Of a stretch of 64,000 bases of DNA, positions 1 through 7,000 are shown piece by piece; position 1 is the first letter of the stretch; every line of letters begins with the position of its first letter. The translations under genes and the position numbers were made by a program. The DNA comes from Sphingomonas sp. M1-B02. GTDB lineage: Bacteria > Pseudomonadota > Alphaproteobacteria > Sphingomonadales > Sphingomonadaceae. Under the pieces are notes generated by a model. The model was given only the letters and a program-made list of their open reading frames with translations. It was not told the DNA's origin and made no database searches. Location: assembly GCF_026167525.1 (NCBI RefSeq), contig NZ_CP110679.1, positions 2,033,501 through 2,097,500 on the forward strand, in the 5' to 3' direction.

Positions 1-525
1 GCCCACCACGCTCCAGCCGCTCATCGACTTGCTCGATCGGATGTTCGCCCATTCGGAAAGGTTGGTCTTGCCGAGGATCACCGCGCCCTGCGCACGCAGC
101 AGCGCCACCACGGGCGCGTCGCGCCTGGTGTGATTGTCCTTGAGCGCCAGGCTGCCCGCGGTGGTCGGCAGCTCCTTCGTCTCGATATTGTCCTTGATCA
201 GCACCGGCACGCCGTCGAGCGGCCCGAGCGGCTTGCCCGCCCTGCGCCGCGCATCGCTCGCGCGCGCCTGCTCCAGCGCGTCGGGCGAGGTGGCGATCAC
301 CGAACGCAGCATCGGGCCGCTGCGGTCGAGCAGCGCAATCCGATCGAGATAGGCTTTGGTCAGCTGCTCGCTCGACGATGCGCCCGAGGCGATCATCGCG
401 CGCAGTTCGTCGATCGATTTCTCGCTCACGGCGGCGGCGGCGGCCGGCATTTCCCGGGCCACCCCATTCTGCGCCGCCGCCGGCGCGGTCGTCAGCAACA
501 GTACCAGAAATCCCAAATGTCGCAT
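1..525 (-). CDS. Amidase (amidase-signature family), C-terminus beyond window
   Basis: The 175 visible N-terminal residues start at ATG 525 with a signal-peptide-like stretch (MRHLGFLVLLLTTAPAAAQ), so the product is probably exported. Around residues 103-112 lies DGVPVLIKDN, the start of the amidase signature, whose Lys is the catalytic lysine of the Ser-cisSer-Lys triad. Next come PTTAGSLAL and the typical GAVILGKTNLSEWAN segment. The serine-rich catalytic loop lies off the left edge. The family hydrolyses amide bonds; the substrate cannot be told from this part. A GatA role is unlikely because GatA is cytoplasmic. It follows chrA on the same strand after about 50 bp. Confidence 0.85.
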   Translation of the reverse strand, partial: MRHLGFLVLLLTTAPAAAQNGVAREMPAAAAAVSEKSIDELRAMIASGASSSEQLTKAYLDRIALLDRSGPMLRSVIATSPDALEQARASDARRRAGKPLGPLDGVPVLIKDNIETKELPTTAGSLALKDNHTRRDAPVVALLRAQGAVILGKTNLSEWANIRSSKSMSGWSVVG

Positions 526-575
526 GCCGTGCCCCCTCGCTCAGGTGCCCAGCATTACCAAAGCGCGCTTTCCGC

Positions 576-1877
576 TCAAGCCACGAATGAAAGCGCCAGT
601 CCGCCCGCCGCGGCGATCGCCAACACCGTCAGCACGCTCAGATTGAAGCGCATCAGCAGCACGCCTGCGACCGCCGCCAGCAATCCCGCACGCCACTCGA
701 AGCTCGCCCAGTCGGGCACCCCCACCCGCAGCGGCCCGGCGCGCAGCTCGTCGACCCGCGCGAACAGCACATGGATCGCGAACCAGACGGAGAGATTGGC
801 GATCACGCCGACCACCGCCGCGGTCAGCGCCGCCAGCCCGCCCTTGAGCCGGGTCGCCGATTGCAGCCGGTCGATCCACGGCGCGAAGGCGAAGATCCAC
901 AGGAAACAGGGCGCGAAGGTCACCCAGGTGGTCAAAGCCGCGCCGGCGATGCCGCCGCCCCAGCTGCCCAGCACGCCGCCCTCGCGCCACCCGGCCAGGA
1001 AGCCGACGAATTGCGTCACCAGGATCAGCGGTCCCGGCGTCGTCTCGGCCAGCCCCAGCCCGTCGGCCATCTCGCCCGCGCTCAGCCAGCCATGCGTCTG
1101 CACCGCCTCCTGCGCCATATAGGCCAGCACCGCATAGGCGCCGCCGAAGGTGACCACCGCCAGCTGCGAGAAGAAGATGCCAATCTCCCACAACACATGC
1201 TCGCGCCCCAACAGCAGCAGCACCAGCAGCATCGGCGCCGCCCACACCGCGCCCCAGGCGATCACCGTGGCCAGGGTCTTCCACAAGCGCGGCCGCGGCC
1301 CCGGCGGCTCGCTCCGCCCGTCCTTCACCCCCAGCCATTCCGCCGGCGCAAGCGCGCCGATCACCCCCGCCCCCAGCACCACCAGCGGAAAGGGTGCGGA
1401 AAACAGGAACAGCGCCAGGAAGGCGACCAGCGCGATTCCGCGCTTGAAATTGGTCGTCAGCGCCCGCCCGCCGACGCGCAGCAGCGCCTGCAGGACGATC
1501 GCGATCACCGCCGCCTTAACCCCCAGGAACAGCGCCGCGAACCAGCCGAGCTGCGCCGCGCTGATATAGGCCGCCGCCAGCGCCAGCATCACCAGCGCGC
1601 CCGGCACAACGAACAGCAGCCCCGCCGCCAGCCCGCCGCGCACGCCGTGCAGCTTCCAGCCGATATAGGTAGCGAGCTGCTGCGCCTCGGGCCCCGGCAG
1701 CAGATGGCAGAAATTGAGCGCGTGGAGGAAATGCGCCTCGCTGATCCATTTGCGCTCGTCGACCAGCTCGCGGTGCATCAGCGCGATCTGGCCCGCCGGC
1801 CCACCGAAGCTCAGCCAGCCGATCCGCGCCGAAACGCGGACGAGTTCGGAAAACGGTGGCGGAGCGAAGTCGGACAT
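576..1877 (-). CDS. chrA: Chromate transporter, ChrA family (two-domain)
   Basis: This 433-residue, very hydrophobic protein has two homologous CHR halves, the long-chain ChrA layout. The N-terminal half holds RIGWLSFGGPAGQIALMHRELV and LPGPEAQQLATYIGW. The C-terminal half repeats the pattern with FSQLAVVTFGGAYAVLAYMAQ and LAETTPGPLILVTQFVGFLAGW. These FGGP and TPGP motifs are family hallmarks. Members export chromate across the inner membrane or move related anions; resistance itself cannot be inferred. Start ATG 1877. No regulator of the ChrB type is adjacent. Confidence 0.9.
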   Translation of the reverse strand: MSDFAPPPFSELVRVSARIGWLSFGGPAGQIALMHRELVDERKWISEAHFLHALNFCHLLPGPEAQQLATYIGWKLHGVRGGLAAGLLFVVPGALVMLALAAAYISAAQLGWFAALFLGVKAAVIAIVLQALLRVGGRALTTNFKRGIALVAFLALFLFSAPFPLVVLGAGVIGALAPAEWLGVKDGRSEPPGPRPRLWKTLATVIAWGAVWAAPMLLVLLLLGREHVLWEIGIFFSQLAVVTFGGAYAVLAYMAQEAVQTHGWLSAGEMADGLGLAETTPGPLILVTQFVGFLAGWREGGVLGSWGGGIAGAALTTWVTFAPCFLWIFAFAPWIDRLQSATRLKGGLAALTAAVVGVIANLSVWFAIHVLFARVDELRAGPLRVGVPDWASFEWRAGLLAAVAGVLLMRFNLSVLTVLAIAAAGGLALSFVA

Positions 1878-1977
1878 GGGCGGCCTCCCGGATCGCGCTG
1901 ATCATGCATCGGATCGGTGGGAATTGAAGCATGCGAATCTTTGTGCGCCCATATCGGGGCTTTGGATTGGCACCGGA

Positions 1978-1991
1978 CACAAGCCATAGTG
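1978..1991. promoter_or_regulatory. Possible NrdR box (distal)
   Basis: CACAAGCCATAGTG lies inside a larger inverted repeat (GGACAC at 1975-1980, GTGTCC at 1989-1994). It keeps both CAC and GTG ends and the TAGTG half of the NrdR consensus CACwATATATwGTG but diverges in the centre. It lies about 400 bp before nrdA, so it is weaker than the proximal site. Confidence 0.3.
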
Positions 1992-2167
1992 TCCACAGAT
2001 TCCCCCACGCCAATTTATTTGCAGTTCGCGCTCCGTTCCCTTGCGTTCCCCGAACCCGTTGGAAGTCCGTGCGTCGCGGCTTTGGGCCATCCGCGAAACG
2101 ATTCATTTTAGCGACGAACCGAGCGGTGACTAAGTGATTTACCGTCTTGTGCCCGGACTCGGAATGG

Positions 2168-2181
2168 CACAATCTGTAGTG
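2168..2181. promoter_or_regulatory. Candidate NrdR box upstream of nrdA
   Basis: CACAATCTGTAGTG matches the NrdR-box consensus CACwATATATwGTG at all but two central bases. It lies about 210 bp before the nrdA start. NrdR is the transcriptional repressor of ribonucleotide reductase genes and is encoded in this window at 22970-23431. NrdR boxes normally occur in pairs about 30 bp apart. A degenerate half-site (TCTTGTG, 2145-2151) is at roughly that spacing, but the second box is poor. Confidence 0.45.
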
Positions 2182-2390
2182 GTTGCAATGAGGGGCAGGC
2201 TCAAGCACTGGTAGAATTGACCTCGCATCTCCATATGCGAGTCAGGTTTTGCCATGCTTTGCAAGCGGGCGACGGTCACTTTTTGTTCTCGTGGCCGCGC
2301 CGCGCCGATGCTACCATCGGCTTGTCGCCCCGAGTCGAACCGAGCGCCTCCCGGTATGGGGGCCGATATGGGTCAGTAGGGGCGAGAGTC

Positions 2391-4286
2391 ATGGAATTCA
2401 GGGACACCGAGAACAGCGTGAGCGAAACCATCACCGAAGCAGCCGTCACGGCCCCCAAGTCCGCCAAGGCCAAGGATTCGCACCGCGTCGACGTCCAGCT
2501 CTATGCGGTCGAGGTCGATCATTCGCGCGACGCCCTGCTCACCGATTTCGGCAAGGAAACGCTGCGCGACCGCTATCTGCTGCCGGGCGAGAATTTCCAG
2601 GACCTGTTCGTGCGCGTCGCCTCGGCTTATTCGGACGATCAGGCGCACGCCCAGCGCATCTACGACTATATCTCGCGTCTGTGGTTCATGCCCGCCACCC
2701 CGATCCTGTCGAACGGCGGCACCGGGCGCGGCCTGCCCATTTCCTGCTTCCTCAATTCGGTGCCGGACAGCCTGGGCGGCATCGTCGACACCTGGAACGA
2801 GAATGTCTGGCTCGCCTCGCGCGGCGGCGGCATCGGCACCTATTGGGGCAATGTCCGCGGCATCGGCGAACCCGTCGGCCTCAACGGCAAGACCAGCGGC
2901 ATCATCCCCTTCGTCCGCGTCATGGATTCGCTGACCCTCGCGATCAGCCAGGGGAGCCTGCGCCGCGGTTCGGCCGCCTGCTATCTCGACATCTCGCACC
3001 CCGAGATCGAGGAATTCCTCGAAATCCGCAAACCCTCGGGCGACTTCAACCGCAAGGCGCTCAACCTCCACCACGGCGTGCTCATCCCCGACGCCTTCAT
3101 GGAAGCCGTGCGCAACGGCGAGGAATGGGTGCTCAAGAGCCCCAAGGACGGCAGCGAGCGCGGCAAGGTCGATGCCCGCGGCCTCTTCCAGAAGCTGGTC
3201 GAGACGCGGCTGGCGACCGGCGAGCCCTATATCGTCTTCGCCGATCATGTGAATTCGAACATGCCCAAGCATCACCGCGATCTGGGCCTCAAGGTCTCGA
3301 CCTCGAACCTGTGCTCGGAGATCACCCTGCCCACCGGCAAGGACCATCTCGGCAACGAGCGCACTGCGGTCTGCTGCCTGTCGAGCCTCAACCTCGAGAC
3401 CTGGGACCAGTGGAAGGACGAGAAGGGCTTCGTCGAGGACGTCATGCGCTTCCTCGACAATGTCCTCCAGGACTTCATCGAGCGCGCCGAGCCCGGCATG
3501 GAGAAGGCCGCCTATTCCGCCAGCCGCGAGCGTTCGGTCGGCCTCGGCGTGATGGGCTTCCACTCCTTCCTCCAGGCGCGCGGCATCGCCTTCGAAGGGG
3601 CGATGGCCAAATCGTGGAACCTGCGCATGTTCAAGCAGATCAAGGGCCAGGTCGACGAAGCGTCGATGCAGCTCGCGGTCGAGCGCGGCCCCTGCCCCGA
3701 CGCCGCCGACATGGGCGTGATGGAGCGCTTCAGCTGCAAGATGGCGATCGCCCCCACCGCGAGCATCAGCATCATCTGCGGCGGCACCAGCGCCTGCATC
3801 GAACCGATCCCGGCTAACATCTACACCCACAAGACGCTCTCGGGCAGCTTCTCGATCAAGAATCCCTATCTGGAAAAGCTGCTGATCGAGAAGAGCAAGA
3901 ACTCGGACGCGGTCTGGAACACGATCCTCGAGCAGGCCGGCTCGGTCCAGCATCTCGATTTCCTCAGCCAGGAGGAAAAGGATTGCTACAAGACCTCGTT
4001 CGAGATCGACCAGCGCTGGATCCTCGAGCTCGCCGGCGACCGCGCGCCCTATATCGACCAGGCCCAGTCGCTGAACCTGTTCATCCCGGCCGACGTCGAG
4101 AAATGGGACCTGCTGATGCTCCACTTCCGCGCCTGGGAGCTGGGCGTGAAGTCGCTGTATTACCTCCGCTCGAAGAGCATCCAGCGCGCGGGCTTCGCCG
4201 GCGGCGTGGAAGCCGACAACACGATCGACCTGCGCCAGATCGAAGTCGAGTCGAAGGATTATGACGAATGCCTGGCGTGCCAGTGA
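2391..4286 (+). CDS. nrdA: Ribonucleoside-diphosphate reductase, large subunit
   Basis: This 631-residue class I catalytic subunit reduces ribonucleoside diphosphates to deoxyribonucleotides using the radical from NrdB. The visible hallmarks are GLPISCFLNSVPDS (first redox cysteine), NLCSEITLPT (thiyl-radical cysteine), RTAVCCLSSLNL (second redox cysteine), the APTASISIICG loop, and a C-terminal CLACQ cysteine pair for reduction by thioredoxin or glutaredoxin. The start is ATG 2391, chosen because the upstream in-frame sequence lacks family character. At 631 residues it is much shorter than E. coli NrdA (761), and no N-terminal ATP-cone is seen. nrdB follows at 5937 after several small genes. 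Confidence 0.96.
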   Translation: MEFRDTENSVSETITEAAVTAPKSAKAKDSHRVDVQLYAVEVDHSRDALLTDFGKETLRDRYLLPGENFQDLFVRVASAYSDDQAHAQRIYDYISRLWFMPATPILSNGGTGRGLPISCFLNSVPDSLGGIVDTWNENVWLASRGGGIGTYWGNVRGIGEPVGLNGKTSGIIPFVRVMDSLTLAISQGSLRRGSAACYLDISHPEIEEFLEIRKPSGDFNRKALNLHHGVLIPDAFMEAVRNGEEWVLKSPKDGSERGKVDARGLFQKLVETRLATGEPYIVFADHVNSNMPKHHRDLGLKVSTSNLCSEITLPTGKDHLGNERTAVCCLSSLNLETWDQWKDEKGFVEDVMRFLDNVLQDFIERAEPGMEKAAYSASRERSVGLGVMGFHSFLQARGIAFEGAMAKSWNLRMFKQIKGQVDEASMQLAVERGPCPDAADMGVMERFSCKMAIAPTASISIICGGTSACIEPIPANIYTHKTLSGSFSIKNPYLEKLLIEKSKNSDAVWNTILEQAGSVQHLDFLSQEEKDCYKTSFEIDQRWILELAGDRAPYIDQAQSLNLFIPADVEKWDLLMLHFRAWELGVKSLYYLRSKSIQRAGFAGGVEADNTIDLRQIEVESKDYDECLACQ

Positions 4287-4291
4287 GCTAA

Positions 4292-4344
4292 TTCCCTCTC
4301 CCTTTGGGAGAGGGAGGGAGGCGCGTAGCGCCGGAAGGGTGAGG
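4292..4344. repeat. Left arm of 53-bp inverted repeat flanking the DUF559 gene
   Basis: This arm matches the reverse complement of 4737-4789 with one mismatch in 53. Each arm is itself made of two hairpins: CCCTCTCCC-TTT-GGGAGAGGG (9-bp stem) and GGCGC-GTA-GCGCC. It begins a few bases after the nrdA stop, so it may act as a transcript end. Its GGTGAGG edge also supplies the ribosome binding site of the enclosed gene. Confidence 0.95.
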
Positions 4345-4348
4345 ACAA

Positions 4349-4726
4349 ATGCGCCTCTATGCAAACCAGCCGATCGGAACGGTACCGCGCGCGCGGCAAC
4401 TCCGCCGCGAGGCGCCTGAGCCCGAACGGCGGTTGCTGAGGGCGCTGCGCGAAGCTTTCCCCACCTACAAATGGCGCCACCAGGCGCCGGTCGGCCCCTT
4501 CTACGCCGACATCCTCTGTTTCTCGGAAAAGCTGGTGATCGAAGTGGATGGCGATACGCATGCCGATACGGCCGAACGCGACGCCGCCCGCACGCGCTTC
4601 GTCCAGAACGAAGGCTATCGCGTGATCCGCTTTACGAATGCGGATGTGATGCAGAGCCTGGACGGTGCGATCGCGGCTGTCGCGGCTGTGCTTAATCCAA
4701 AAATGGAAAAGGGCAGCATCGCATGA
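4349..4726 (+). CDS. DUF559 endonuclease-like protein
   Basis: This 125-residue protein belongs to the DUF559 group, related to very-short-patch-repair type endonucleases of the PD-(D/E)XK fold. The visible pattern is QLRREAPEPERRLLRALR, then WRHQAPVGPFYADILCFSEKLVIEVDGDTHAD with the likely metal site (D in YADI, E-x-D in IEVDGD), then RDAARTRFVQNEGYRVIRFTNADV. Cellular function is not known. The gene sits exactly between two arms of a 53-bp inverted repeat, its start 4 bp after the left arm and its end about 10 bp before the right, suggesting the unit spreads or is kept as one cassette. Confidence 0.85.
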   Translation: MRLYANQPIGTVPRARQLRREAPEPERRLLRALREAFPTYKWRHQAPVGPFYADILCFSEKLVIEVDGDTHADTAERDAARTRFVQNEGYRVIRFTNADVMQSLDGAIAAVAAVLNPKMEKGSIA

Positions 4727-4736
4727 ACGACACTGC

Positions 4737-4789
4737 CCTCACCCTTCCGGCGCTACGCGCCTCCCTCCCTCTCCCAACGGGAGAGGGAA
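4737..4789. repeat. Right arm of 53-bp inverted repeat flanking the DUF559 gene
   Basis: This is the reverse complement of 4292-4344 with a single mismatch (CCCAACGGG against CCCTTTGGG in the hairpin loop region). It has the same two internal hairpins. It ends about 8 bp before the stop codon of the convergent DUF2171 gene and could end transcription from both sides. Confidence 0.95.
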
Positions 4790-4797
4790 AGTCGACG

Positions 4798-5067
4798 TCA
4801 GCCCTCGTTTTCTTCCTCCTCGAACAACACCGCATTCGCGCCGGTAGCGCTCAGCCGAACCTGGTCGCCCTCGACATCGGCGACCAGGCCGAGCGAGATA
4901 TAATGGTGGTGCCCGCTATGCGATCCCTCGCCCTCGACCACTTCGGCGCCCGAATCCTTCTTGGTCAGCTTGATGCGGTCGCCCTCGACCTTGTCGACGG
5001 TGCCGACATGCACGCCGTCGGCGCCGATGACTTCCATATGTTCCTGGATTGCGCTTGCGTCGGCCAT
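4798..5067 (-). CDS. DUF2171 family protein
   Basis: This acidic 89-residue protein matches the DUF2171 pattern: IQEHMEVIGADGVHVGTVDKVEGDRIKLTKKDS, then HHHYISLGLVADVEGDQVRLS. The repeated GxxVGxVDxVExDxIxL units resemble a PRC-barrel-like fold. Function is unknown. Start ATG 5067 is preferred because GGAG lies about 7 bases upstream; ATG 5073 is only two codons earlier and too close to that site. The C-terminus is a run of glutamates (FEEEENEG). It is the only minus-strand gene in the nrdA-nrdB interval. Confidence 0.75.
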   Translation of the reverse strand: MADASAIQEHMEVIGADGVHVGTVDKVEGDRIKLTKKDSGAEVVEGEGSHSGHHHYISLGLVADVEGDQVRLSATGANAVLFEEEENEG

Positions 5068-5165
5068 GATCATTCTCCGTTGGTGGGTCCGGGCGCTAAA
5101 CGCACCCGCACGCGAAACGATGCAGCAGTGAATGCATCGAGTCACGCATACATAAGGATAGCCGC

Positions 5166-5498
5166 ATGACGCCGATCCGCACCCCGCTCGCGCTCGCCGC
5201 GCTCACCCTGCTCGCCGCCTGCGCCACCCAGGTCTCGAGCGGCGTCTCGCCGCAAGCCCCCGGCTTCCTGTTCGGCCTGTGGCACGGCTTCATCTTCCCG
5301 GTGGCCTGGTTCCTATCGCTGCTCATCCCCGACGTTGCGGTCTATGCCGTGCCCAACAATGGCGGCTGGTATGATTTCGGCTATTTCCTCGGCATCTGCG
5401 TATTTGGCGTCGGCGCGCATGGCGGCGGGCGCAAGGTAATCTACCGCGACCGCATCGTCCGCGAACGCCGCGACCGCGGGACGATCATCGACCAATGA
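5166..5498 (+). CDS. Small lipoprotein, first gene of a three-gene envelope cluster
   Basis: This 110-residue protein starts with a lipoprotein signal: MTPIRTPLALAALTLLAAC with a lipobox LLAAC, Cys at residue 19. After it comes a hydrophobic stretch (GFLFGLWHGFIFPVAWFLSLLIPDVAVYAV) and a glycine-rich segment before a basic C-terminus (RDRIVRERRDRG). It resembles small conserved membrane-anchored proteins of unknown role. An AAGGA ribosome binding site precedes the start. The stop overlaps the next start (ATGA), pointing to translational coupling. Confidence 0.7.
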   Translation: MTPIRTPLALAALTLLAACATQVSSGVSPQAPGFLFGLWHGFIFPVAWFLSLLIPDVAVYAVPNNGGWYDFGYFLGICVFGVGAHGGGRKVIYRDRIVRERRDRGTIIDQ

Positions 5499-5713
5499 GG
5501 CTCGACCTCGCCATCATGGCCGGCGTGGCCACCGCCGCGGGCGCCGCGGGGCTCACCTTGCTGGTGAAGCCCGCCGCCGCGCGGGCGCTGCTAAGCGTGC
5601 CTGAGGGCGAGCCCGCGCTCTACGCGCTGCGAATCGCCGGCATGATGCTGGCGGCGCTCGGCCTGATGCTGGGCAGCTTCGCGACTGTAGGCAGTCTGGT
5701 GTTGGCGGCATGA
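5495..5713 (+). CDS. Small membrane protein (unknown function)
   Basis: This 72-residue protein has two predicted membrane helices, about residues 5-25 (LAIMAGVATAAGAAGLTLLV) and 47-70 (IAGMMLAALGLMLGSFATVGSLVLAA). It overlaps the upstream lipoprotein gene and the downstream gene by 4 nt each, so the three are probably made together. No family is recognised. Confidence 0.6.
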   Translation: MRLDLAIMAGVATAAGAAGLTLLVKPAAARALLSVPEGEPALYALRIAGMMLAALGLMLGSFATVGSLVLAA

Positions 5714-5931
5714 AAATCGCGCTTCTCGTTTTTGCCGCGTTGTTGGCGATGCAAGGTCTGGCCATGCTATTCGCGCCACGACGCTTCGCGGCGCTTGAAC
5801 TCTGGAAATATCGCGTGATCGGCGCGCGCCCAGCTGAGCCCGGCAACGGCACCTTCCTTCTCTATCGCATCATGGGCGCAGCTGTCTGTACGGTCGCCGC
5901 CTTCCTCTTATTTCAGTTCGTCTCGGAGTAA
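5710..5931 (+). CDS. Small membrane protein (unknown function)
   Basis: This 73-residue protein has membrane helices near both ends (KIALLVFAALLAMQGLAMLFA and LLYRIMGAAVCTVAAFLLFQFV), with a basic loop between. Its layout resembles the preceding 72-residue protein, both with an aromatic/proline-containing loop between two helices. It overlaps that gene by 4 nt and ends 5 nt before nrdB, so it may be transcribed with nrdB. No known family. Confidence 0.6.
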   Translation: MKIALLVFAALLAMQGLAMLFAPRRFAALELWKYRVIGARPAEPGNGTFLLYRIMGAAVCTVAAFLLFQFVSE

Positions 5932-5936
5932 CCCCC

Positions 5937-6995
5937 ATGTCCCTCACCGAAGCCCGCAAGACCTACAAGCCGTTCGAATATCCCTGGGCGTACGAGTTCT
6001 GGAAGCGCCAGCAGCAGATCCACTGGATGCCCGAGGAAGTGCCCTTGGGCGAGGATTGCCGCGATTGGGCGCAGAAGCTCACCGATCATGAGCGCAATCT
6101 GCTCACCCAGATCTTCCGCTTCTTCACCCAGGCCGATATCGAGGTGCAGGATTGCTACCACGAGAAATATGGCCGCGTGTTCAAGCCGGTCGAGGTCAAG
6201 ATGATGCTCGCGGCCTTCTCCAACATGGAGACGGTCCACATCGCCGCCTACAGCCATCTGCTCGACACGATCGGCATGCCCGAGAGCGAATATGGCATGT
6301 TCCTCGAATATGCCGAGATGAAGGACAAGCACGACTATCTCGGCACCTTCGGCGTCGACACCGACGAGGATATCGCCAAGACGCTGGCGATGTTCGGCGG
6401 CTTCACCGAGGGGCTCCAGCTCTTCGCCAGCTTCGCGATGCTGATGAACTTCCCGCGCTTCAACAAGATGAAGGGCATGGGCCAGATCGTCAGCTGGTCG
6501 GTCCGCGACGAGAGCCTGCACTGCGAAGGCATCATCCGCCTGTTCCACGCCTTCTGCAAGGAGCGCGACTGCCTCACCAAATCGGTCAAGTCCGACATCA
6601 TGGACATGTGCCAGACGACGGTCCGCATGGAAGACGCCTTCATCGATCTCGCCTTCGAGCATGGCCCGGTGACCGGCATGACCCCGAAGGAGATCAAGAA
6701 GTATATCCGCTACATCGCCGATTGGCGGCTGGGCCAATTGGGGCTGAAGCCGATCTACATGATCGAGGAACACCCCCTCCCCTGGCTCGCGCCTTTGCTC
6801 AACGGGGTGGAGCACGCCAACTTCTTCGAACAGCGCGCGACCGAATATTCAAAGGGGGCCACGCGGGGGGCCTGGAACGAGGTTTGGGACTCGTTCGACA
6901 AGCGGCAGAAGGCGAAGGTCTTGCCGGTGGCGAATGAGGATGCCGCGGATTTGGGTGGGGATATGTTCTCGAAGGCTGGGATTGCGGCGGAGTAA
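5937..6995 (+). CDS. nrdB: Ribonucleoside-diphosphate reductase, small (radical) subunit
   Basis: This 352-residue class I beta subunit carries the metal cofactor that starts catalysis in NrdA. Metal-ligand residues are recognisable: Asp67, Glu98, His101, Glu158, Glu192 and His195 (motifs ADIEVQD, METVH, FTEGLQ, RDESLH). Tyr105 in HIAAYSH is at the place of the stable tyrosyl radical, so this looks like a tyrosyl-radical class Ia type. There is no N-terminal ATP-cone. It lies 1.65 kb after nrdA and just after three small envelope genes. The next gene starts only 5 bp after its stop. Confidence 0.96.
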   Translation: MSLTEARKTYKPFEYPWAYEFWKRQQQIHWMPEEVPLGEDCRDWAQKLTDHERNLLTQIFRFFTQADIEVQDCYHEKYGRVFKPVEVKMMLAAFSNMETVHIAAYSHLLDTIGMPESEYGMFLEYAEMKDKHDYLGTFGVDTDEDIAKTLAMFGGFTEGLQLFASFAMLMNFPRFNKMKGMGQIVSWSVRDESLHCEGIIRLFHAFCKERDCLTKSVKSDIMDMCQTTVRMEDAFIDLAFEHGPVTGMTPKEIKKYIRYIADWRLGQLGLKPIYMIEEHPLPWLAPLLNGVEHANFFEQRATEYSKGATRGAWNEVWDSFDKRQKAKVLPVANEDAADLGGDMFSKAGIAAE

Positions 6996-7000
6996 AACAG

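Larger units (their letters stand above)
1878..2390. other. Long intergenic region between chrA and nrdA
   Basis: This 513-nt stretch separates divergent chrA and nrdA and holds no convincing gene. It is less GC-rich than its surroundings. It contains two NrdR-box-like palindromes (1978-1991 and 2168-2181, listed separately) and a 7-bp hairpin (CTCGCAT at 2222-2228 with ATGCGAG at 2235-2241). An open frame runs in phase with nrdA from 2217, but its translation does not look like protein of this family. Confidence 0.6.

Noticed and set aside
2373..4364. 663-residue open frame on the minus strand across nrdA
   Set aside because: It is antisense to nrdA, whose protein is clearly real; its sequence is low-complexity and typical of high-GC antisense frames.
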